Below, piece after piece: positions 56,985 through 64,000 of a stretch of 64,000 nucleotides of DNA (position 1 is the first letter of the stretch; every line of letters begins with the position of its first letter). The notes below the pieces were generated by a model that saw only the letters and a list, made by a program, of their open reading frames with translations, had not been told where the DNA came from and made no database searches. The DNA is from Osedax fenrisi (Eukaryota > Annelida > Polychaeta > Sabellida > Siboglinidae): the NCBI GenBank assembly GCA_964019155.1, contig OZ025241.1:90359723-90423722 (forward strand). Reading direction: 5' to 3'. The position numbers and the translations under genes are program-made.

Positions 56985-57626
56985 CGTAAAATATAAAGTT
57001 ATAAAAAGTAATTATGTAGGTATAATTCAGTTTAAAGATAGAAAGTATTCTAATATGGTAAAGTATAAAGTTACAAAAAGTAATTATGTAGGTATAATTC
57101 AGTTTAAAAATAGAAATTCTACAATTATGATAAAGTATAAAGTTACAAAAAGTAATTATGTAGGTATAATTCAGTTTAAAGATAGAAAGTATTCTATTAT
57201 GATAACATATAAAGTTATAAAAAGTAATTATGTAGGTATACTTCAGTTTAAAGATAGACATTATTCTATTATGATAAAATATAAAGTTACAAAAAGTAAT
57301 TATGTAGGTATAATTCAGTTTAAAAATAGAAATTCTATAATTATGATAAAGTATAAAGTTACAAAAAGTAATTATGTAGGTATAATTCAGTTTAAAGATA
57401 GAAAGTATTCTATTATGATAAAATATAAAGATATAAAAAGTAATTATGTAGGTATAATTCAGTTTAAAAATAGAAATTCTACAATTATGATAAAGTATAA
57501 AGTTACAAAAAGTAATTATGTAGATATGTTTAAAGATAGACATTATTCTATTATGATAAAATTTAAAGTTATACAAAGTAATTATATAGGTATACAAAAG
57601 TTTAAAGAAATTATTCTATTATGATG
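56985..57626. repeat. 72-bp tandem array, about nine units
   Basis: The unit is 72 bp and, read on +, encodes 24 residues: MIKYKVTKSNYVGIIQFKDR plus KYSI. Alternate units tend to read NRNST and DRKYS, giving a weak 144-bp higher-order period. Because 72 is a multiple of three, both strands stay open: 189 codons on +, 210 on -. Changes between units are mostly amino-acid-changing (T/I, V/D, D/N), so no coding constraint is evident. There is no splice context or initiation signal I trust. Confidence 0.9.
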
Positions 57627-58063
57627 AAGTAATAAAAGTTACAAAAAAAAGTGATCGTACAGTTATGGATATATCATATATGGCCACCTAAATGCAAGCA
57701 ATCCATATAATTTGATAATTATAATATTATAAAATTATAATTTGTACCTAAACTTATTTAATGATAATGGTTATGATAATAATTATTAATAATAATCATT
57801 ATAATGAAAATTGGATAGTGTTAATGTTAGTGTTATAACATGATGATGATAATGATGATGATATACATTAGATATACATTATATAGACTAAAAACACAAG
57901 TTTTATACACTATATTTGTATAGGTTCATATTACATTGTAATCTTTTACTATATTATATAGAATATAAAATACATTTTTCACTACTATTTCTATAGAATT
58001 AGCCCCTTATATAGGTAAACTATTCATAGTGTTGTTTACCTCTAATATACAGTGATTCATATC

Positions 58064-58115
<52 letters not shown>

Positions 58116-58364
58116 TGTATATAAATGAGGTATGTTATATCTATATATGTTATACCTATTGCATTTATTACATATTTAATAAATGACGTAATTACTTAAT
58201 TTTATCTTTAATATAATATTTATAAATGTGCTGTATCTCTACTCAAGGCATGTCATGTAAATAATAATATGAATAGTTCTATATATCTAATGATATTTTA
58301 ATATTATCGTTATATATAGTAAACTATTACATTTTAGTAGATATTATAAATTAATGGTAATCCG
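57627..58364. other. Gene-free stretch
   Basis: ATGATGATAATGATGATGAT near 57840 and an (AT)n run at 58069-58111. No gene or transposon was recognised. Confidence 0.5.
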
Positions 58365-58553
58365 ATCATAACGGACGGACTGGGAATGTAAATATATATT
58401 TTTTGTATTGATATTTGAGGGTTATTTAGTTTGTTCTACTTATTTTATTTAGCTACATTACTTCCAAAGTGAGCCTATTAAAACCCAACTCTTCCTTTTT
58501 CGAGCTTATTTATATTCTTAAACACTCCGACGTCTGAAGGCGTCCGTTATGAT
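58365..58553. mobile_element. Short TIR element (189 bp)
   Basis: ATCATAACGGACG (58365-58377) and CGTCCGTTATGAT (58541-58553) are perfect 13-bp inverted repeats. The interior is less AT-rich on its right side (CTCCGACGTCTGAAGG). A non-autonomous DNA transposon is the simplest reading. Confidence 0.65.
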
Positions 58554-59570
58554 AGTAGACCACATTATTGCATGTATAATGTAAAAAACATGTTTATGTT
58601 ATTACAATCATTTTAAAATAATAATAATGGATGAGTTTATATACAAAGTATAATAAACTAATTATTAGATTTGTATTAATATAATTATTATATTAATTAA
58701 TATAATTAATATATTAATTATTATAATAATAATTTGATATATAGATTATAGATATATAGACTACCCCCTAGAGTTGAACAATATATGTATTACCTTTAGT
58801 GACTAAATTAGTTTGCTGTAAGTTACAGCCTGTAACTAATAAAATAATAATATATAACAGATTCTCGGTTATTTAGTTACACAATTAGTAAATAATGTAT
58901 TGTATTATTTTATTTGTTAATAGGTACTATTTTAAACTCCTAAATTTAATATTTATTTATTAGGAGTAAATATTAAATAGGATTTAATTTTATTATTTTT
59001 TAATTTTTTAATATTATATTATTAATATTTAATATAACATTATGTATGTTAAACATATAATTAATGACTTTAATTATCTAGCAGATAGGCTGCTATAGTT
59101 TACTAGTCATAAATTGTATGATATAATGTTATTTATTATATAAATTCACATTATTTAATTTCATAGCAGTATATATAATTATTAATTCAAGTTGATATAA
59201 TGAATTCATATTCATATAGAATTAATTCTATAATAATTATAATAATTGAATTAAATATTTAAATTTGAATTAATTTGAATTAATATGAAATAATGATTGA
59301 CATCGATTGATATGATTGACATATGTAGGGTATCTAGTGTTTATATTTATTGGTGATGTAAGTTTTTAAGAAAATTTATAATTTATAAACTTGAAAAATA
59401 CATCTAATTAATTCACTTTTAATATATATATAAATTCAATATGTTATTACTCTATTCATATAAAGTATAAATTAGATTTTTTTAATTCGTATTTAAATAG
59501 CTATTTTAATTAAAATATCTTATATTTAGTGCATTACCATCCTCGTATGGATTACCATCCTCGCATATGA
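58554..59570. other. Gene-free AT-rich stretch
   Basis: It contains only AT-rich words and short palindromes (TTAATATAATTAATATATTAA near 58690). No gene was recognised. Confidence 0.5.
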
Positions 59571-59654
59571 CCGGAAAAGATAATTGCATCCATAGTCAGA
59601 AATGGAATAAACAATTTATTGAAGTGTATGTGTATCATATACCACATATTATAA

Positions 59655-59693
<39 letters not shown>

Positions 59694-61201
59694 TGTATAC
59701 ACTAGTGATCTAAAACGAGCCGTGTTTTTCGAGTCGAGTTGAGTTTGATCTTGGCTCGAACGAGCCGAGCCAGTAATATAGCTCGAATATGTTTATTATC
59801 TATGGAATGTTAAAGAATTCGCTACATTTATAAAAATTAAATTAAATTGTATAAATATTTTATCAAATGGATTCTTTTATAAACGATGTTAAGTAACAAT
59901 CACTAATATGTATAACTTGTTTATAAACTAAGCAAAGACATTTCATTTATAATAATATATTAGTTAAATGTCTATAAAAATGACTTTTGAACTAAAATAT
60001 TATATTCAAATTTAATAAATATTGTATATAGTATTTACTAAATACGGAAATATAATATTATAATATTATTTCTTATATAAGTTTGATTTATATATATATA
60101 ATCTTTATATTATATTATAAGCAAAGTAATTGAATTTAAGTTTAGTTAAATGTCTATAACAAATATTTTTCAACATTTTGTTAAAATATATTTTTCGATA
60201 TTTATTATATTTTAAAAATATTTTTCGATATTTAAAAAAATATATTTTGAAATATTTTTTTATATTTTTTGAATATTTTTTATATTTTTCCTCTAATTTT
60301 TGAAATATTATTTTAATATATTATATATAAATATTATATTTTTTATATTATTTTTAGAAATTAAAAAAAATATATATTTTGACATATTTTTGTATTTTTA
60401 AATTATTTGTCTACATTTGTTTGTATTTTAGCTAAAATTGATTTAATTGTATATACTAGCAATGTAGAATCATGAATAGCTATACTTAATAAATAATAGA
60501 TAGACAAACATTCAAAAACTGAGCAATGCCCGGTTGGGTATGACTATTATTTACTATTTGAAGCTTTCGAAATGAATATATTTCCTATTTGAAACTTTCG
60601 AAATGAATAATTTTCCTTTTTTAACCTTCGAAATGAATAATTTTAATATTTGAAAACTTTGATGACATAATTTAACAAAAATAATACTATTTGAAACCTT
60701 CGCATGTATAGACTTTATACATAAGCATCAACTTTATTCTCTAATATTGAGGTTAGAGCCATTCGAAGCGACAAATTAGGATGTTTTACTTGTTACGCGC
60801 ATCATGCATGTATAGACTTTGTACATACGCATCAACTTTATTCTCTAATATTGAGGTTAGAGCTATTCTAAGCGACAAATTAGGATGTTTCAGATGATTG
60901 CAACATATATTTTGGATTCTGTTCGAAGCGACACTAGTATGATTCGAATCATATATTTTGGATTCGGTTCGAAGCGACAATTTAGGATGATTCGAATTAT
61001 TCGAATCATATATTTTGGATGTTTCAGTTGTTTCGAAGCAGGGAATTTTGGCTCATTTTAGATCACTAGTATACACGTAGACTATGTAAATAATGAACGC
61101 TGTATGTGTTTGTATGTAGGGGTTTGGGTATGCAAATTATTAAACATCCTAAGTATGTTTATAAAGTGATTATTATAGTTACTGTAATAATCACCTGTGA
61201 T
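59571..61201 (+). pseudogene. Family X 3' fragment, split by a hAT
   Basis: 59571-59702 and 61069-61201 together match the tail of X (20100-20362 and 49640-49880): CCGGAAAAGATAATTGCATC, then an (AT)n, then GGGGTTTGGGTATG and GTAATAATCACCTGTG. The accessory exon (IVRNGI) is present at its left. No transposase sequence remains. Confidence 0.8.
59703..61068. mobile_element. Non-autonomous hAT element (1,366 bp)
   Basis: The ends TAGTGATCTAAAACGAGCC and GGCTCATTTTAGATCACTA are inverted copies. They are flanked by identical 8-bp GTATACAC (59695-59702 and 61069-61076); the uninterrupted X copy at 20230 reads CGTGTATACACGTAG, the exact empty site. Subterminal repeats fill the right third: TTCGAAGCGACA.TTAGGATG and TCGAAATGAATA words, including an 87-bp block repeated from 60705 to 60890. 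A left subterminal AACGAGCCGAGCC cluster is also present. No transposase. Confidence 0.92.
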
Positions 61202-61393
61202 TAGTGTTGGAAACGGTTTCGAATATCGAATCGAATATTCGAATATTAGATACTTTTGAATAGTACATTTAATGACTTAATTATTATATTATACTAATAA
61301 GTTGAACGAAATATGTATATTAATATAGTAGTACATTTAATTTTTCTTCTATTTTATCGAGATTTATATTATTTTAATATTTATTTTAACTCT
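61202..61393. mobile_element. Possible hAT left terminus
   Basis: TTAGTGTTGGAAACGGTTTC starts exactly where X similarity stops, and TCGAATATCGAATCGAATAT subterminal words follow. TAGTG-type starts are common in hAT. The right end was not found in the window. Confidence 0.4.
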
Positions 61394-61399
61394 TTACAG

Positions 61400-61911
61400 T
61401 GGACCGAATATCAAAAACATGGACATATTTACGAGATAGTTTCAGAAGATGCAATATTAAATATTTAGAAGAGGGTCAAGAGAGCCATCAATACTAGTAG
61501 TTCAGTGAAAATACTACGATGAGCTTCTCTTCCTCGCAGAAACTTTTATGAAAAGAAGCACCCTATCTAATGATATAATTGGTTAGTAATTAAATTAATA
61601 TTTTAAAAAATCTACAATTTTATATTATTTATATTTATATAAATATTTATTATTATTTAAAAAAAAGATAATTCATATCATTTCAAAAACATATAATCTC
61701 ATTTATAGATCAACCATGCTCCACGATAAACTGATGATACAGAATCCCCTGAACAAATACTTGACCGACCTACTACATCCTCACAATCACATACTACCTC
61801 AACTTCTGTATTTTCTACACCACATATCCAATCGATACCTTCCCTGTTATCGCTTCTAAATTCATCGCCATCATTGTCAACTATCGACATCAATTTTACG
61901 ATGGTTGATTT
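61400..61911 (+). pseudogene. MADF-domain gene relic
   Basis: After the acceptor CTCTTTACAG the sequence reads RISKTWTYLRDSFRR, matching the 'W..LRD.(F/Y).R' core of MADF DNA-binding domains. After stops it reads KYYDELLFLAETFMKRSTLS, matching the C-terminal 'W.YY..L.FL' helix. A second exon after TTATAG (61709) gives a Ser/Thr/Pro-rich stretch (TDDTESPEQILDRPTTSSQS and SIPSLLSLLNSSPSL), like the linker that separates MADF and BESS motifs. The N-terminal helix of the domain is missing and several stops are present. MADF genes occur both as host factors and as transposon accessory proteins (Harbinger); here all neighbours are transposons. Confidence 0.55.
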
Positions 61912-61944
61912 CCACTCTATTAAAAATAATTTTAATAAATATTT

Positions 61945-62766
61945 GGTGTAAAACTAGTAGGGCAAGTAAGAAAACGAAATTTGAGAATGTCACGGACAAA
62001 CGAAGTATGTGGAGATATTTTGTAATACCAATTATGGATGGTTAGTTACTTTGTATACTTAATTTAATTCAAATAATACTATTTAACACCTTCGAAATGA
62101 ATATTTTAACTATTAGAAAACTTCAAATACTTAATTTAATACAAATAATAATATTTAAAACCTTCAAAGTGTATTTATTTACTATTTTACACCTTAGAAA
62201 TGAACAATTTAACTATTATAAAACTTTGAATACTTAATTTAATACAAATAATAATATTTAAAACCTTTGAAGTGTATTTATTTACTATTTTACACCTTAG
62301 AAGTGAACAATGTAACTATTTGAAAACTTTGAATACTTAATTTAATACAAATAATAATATTTAAAACCTTCGAAGTGTATTTATTTACTATTCTAAAGCT
62401 TCAAATGAATAATTTATACTATTAGAAAACTTTGTTTACTTAATTGAATGCATCCTAAGTGTAAACAAATTTGTAGTATTTAAATAGATGAGTTATTATT
62501 GTAAACTATAATCTCTAGATATTATTTATATTTTGTCAATTTTGTATCTTTACATAGTTTTTATGGTTAATTAAATGTAAATTAATCAATTAATAACAAA
62601 TTTAACAATATCAGAGACTAATAAACAACATTATATCAATGGAAAGGATGTGAGACAGAAAAAGCCTTACTATAGATATTGCCATCAGATAATTTCAGCT
62701 GTAGCCAGGAGCATAAGTTCGATGTCCAATCATATGAAGTCTAAACATCCAACAATTAATTGTTTA
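61945..62766 (+). pseudogene. BED-type zinc finger exons
   Basis: Exon 61945-62040 reads KKTKFENVTDKRSMWRYFVI, ending GATG|GTTAGT. It joins in phase to 62615-62766, which reads KDVRQKKPYYRYCHQIISAV, SISSMSNHMKSKHPTIN, then TAA. BED fingers have an aromatic pair (W..F), CxxC, and H...(H) spaced as here; the first Cys is replaced by Tyr (YRYC). BED fingers sit at the N-terminus of hAT transposases, and the left terminus at 61202 could belong to the same element. The intron between the exons holds a tandem array (62048-62470). Confidence 0.7.
62048..62470. repeat. Tandem array, about 87-105-bp units
   Basis: The block AAAACTTTGAATACTTAATT, AATACAAATAATAATATTTA, AACCTTCGAAGTGTATTTAT, TACTATTTTACACCTTAGAA recurs about four times with modest divergence. 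Confidence 0.85.
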
Positions 62767-63217
62767 TAATATTTTGTTATATATAATTTATATATTTTAT
62801 ACTTTACCAATTCTTATATATACAATGTATATATATTATACTATATATATTATACTATATGTTATATTATAAATTTAATACATACTATTAGTATGATATT
62901 AATATCTCACTAATACCATTAATATTTGTTGTAACATCATTTAAATTTACAGCAAATCAAACCACTCAAATTAAGGAGATGCCGCAACCTAACATTAATT
63001 CTAAGTTTAAGGTTTAAATTCATATTATCTATTAATCCTTGTATTTTAAATTATATATTTATACATATTAAATTATATAATTATCTTATAGATGTCCTTA
63101 AGATATATAAATATATACCTAAATTGCAATTAAGAATAAAACAAGAATATACTTGATTTTAGAAAATATGGGTATATAAAGAGACATAGTTCGATTAATA
63201 ATCATTATAAATTAAAC
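62767..63217. other. Spacer between BED exons and Merlin gene
   Basis: A small exon-like piece at 62953-63003 (after TTTACAG: QIKPLKLRRCRNLTL or ANQTTQIKEMPQPNI) may belong to the BED gene. The rest is AT-rich with no recognised feature. Confidence 0.35.
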
Positions 63218-64000
63218 ATGTCTTTATTAAACGTTATAATCGATAACACTAGAACTACACAGGATTGTGTAGAATACTTGATGACATTACAGATATTGGC
63301 ATACACCGTTGTATGTTCTAAGTGTACAGCTAACATGGTACTATCATATAGAATATCTTTATTGGATGGCTGGTTATTGAGGTTAGTTTCTAGTTATAAG
63401 ATATAATGCATAGTAATCTAGTTTAATAATTATTAATTTAAAAAATAATTTATAGAAATTTTGTAAATAATATTAATATTTTGAAATGTTATTAAATTAT
63501 ATTTATATACAGATGTCCATGTAGTAGATGTAGGTCTACAGTATCAATCAAAAAGGGAATTTTCTTTGCAAATGTTCATATATGTTTAAGTAAATATATA
63601 CTTGTGATATATTACTGGTCTCAAAATGTAACCCCACAGAATACTGTACAGTTTACTGGAATTTCTCGTAAAAGTGTCATACAAATATTCGCATTTTTAC
63701 GAGAAATTTTTTCAAAACAGATTATAGATAATCCAAGTCCTCTGGGAGGACCAGGAAGAATAGTACAAATAAATGAATGTCTCTTTAGACATAAACCAAA
63801 ATATCACCGAGGACGACATCCACGAGCAGATGCTTGGGTATTTGGGATGGTTGATACTTCAACAACCCCATCGCGTGGATATATGGAGCTCGATTCAGAT
63901 AAAAGGGCTGCCTCACTACTGCCAATAATACAAAGAAATGTTTTGCAAGGTATTATTTTTCGATGCGATATGTGATGTGCTTATAATGGGATTGGTCAAA
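63218..64000 (+). pseudogene. Merlin (IS1595/ISXO2-like) transposase, two exons, runs off the window
   Basis: Exon 1 (63218-63381) starts MSLLNVIIDNTRTTQDCVEY and contains VVCSKCTANM, one half of the N-terminal zinc ribbon. It ends GAG|GTTAGT. Exon 2 (63513 on, after ATATACAG) joins in phase to give R-CPCSRCRSTVSIKKGIFF, the second half, then TGISRKSVIQIFAFLREIF (helical linker). The catalytic core is VQINECLFRHKPKYHRGRHP, AWVFGMVDTS and AASLLPIIQRNV. The family's first catalytic residue lies in (V/I)..DE(S/T); here it is Asn (QINE), so the enzyme should be inactive. A TGA at 63973-63975 replaces a Trp in the second motif; beyond it CAYNGIGQ continues the family pattern to the window's edge. 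The rest of the protein lies outside. Confidence 0.85.

Noticed and set aside
56965..57597. 210-codon - strand frame, the second longest in the window
   Set aside because: It comes from a 72-bp tandem repeat that leaves both strands open; I keep the array as a finding but do not call a gene.
57828..57870. GAT-rich stretch as a coding Asp repeat
   Set aside because: Short imperfect trinucleotide repeat with stops on both sides.
61699..61893. 64-codon - strand frame, acidic
   Set aside because: It is antisense to the Ser/Pro-rich MADF linker exon, which fits better with the neighbouring MADF exon on +.

Overview
This is a very AT-rich (roughly four-fifths A+T by eye) nuclear window from a eukaryote, almost certainly an invertebrate animal. 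The evidence is GT-AG introns, long (AT)n microsatellites, non-LTR and LTR retroelements, and animal-type DNA transposons (CACTA/EnSpm, hAT, pogo, MULE, Merlin and Ginger-like). A spliced gene for the mitochondrial release-factor-like protein MTRFR/C12orf65 fits this. I cannot name the species from sequence alone. No prokaryotic features are present. Every assignment comes from reading and hand alignment; no database search was run.

The only well-supported host gene is MTRFR on the + strand. Exon 1 is 6449-6688 and exon 2 is 11572-11778, joined in phase 0 across a 4.9-kb intron that is full of transposons. A second possible host exon, of unknown identity, lies on the - strand at 30136-30301.

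Everything else is mobile DNA, much of it nested. Region 1.7-5.6 kb has short TIR elements, a perfect 137-bp palindrome, and an old repeat that received a hAT-like MITE and a LINE fragment. Region 7.6-11.3 kb (the MTRFR intron) has an antisense LINE relic and a CACTA-like element containing a TTAA element. Region 12.2-14.9 kb is a TA-flanked element with a complete hAT and a pogo-type MITE inside it. Region 16-19.3 kb holds minisatellites, degenerate repeats and a LINE 3' end.

Region 19.4-26.2 kb has copies of an animal transposase family recognised by 'PPD-MHDL'-type motifs. An accessory gene follows, with tandemly duplicated mini-exons. Region 26.2-29.2 kb is a transposon with about 750-bp inverted repeats, a 4-bp target duplication and a nearly open DDE-type transposase. 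Region 30.8-35.7 kb is a 4.9-kb TA-flanked, pogo-like element carrying a SINE and a MITE. Region 36.1-39.2 kb has a hAT relic and three MITEs.

Region 39.3-44.0 kb is a CACTA/EnSpm transposase pseudogene with introns, followed by an accessory gene resembling SAMD3-like and DUF4806 proteins. Region 46-47 kb is a FLYWCH-MULE transposase relic. Region 47.3-52.5 kb has two more copies of the 19-21 kb transposase unit, head to tail. Region 53-56.8 kb is an intron-containing Ginger-like integrase plus a Ulp1-type protease, split by a partial LTR retroelement. Region 57-57.6 kb is a 72-bp tandem array. Region 59.6-64 kb has a hAT with exact 8-bp duplications, MADF and BED-finger relics, and a Merlin transposase running off the right edge. 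Nearly all transposase reading frames carry stops or frameshifts, so this looks like a graveyard of transposons beside and within one host gene.
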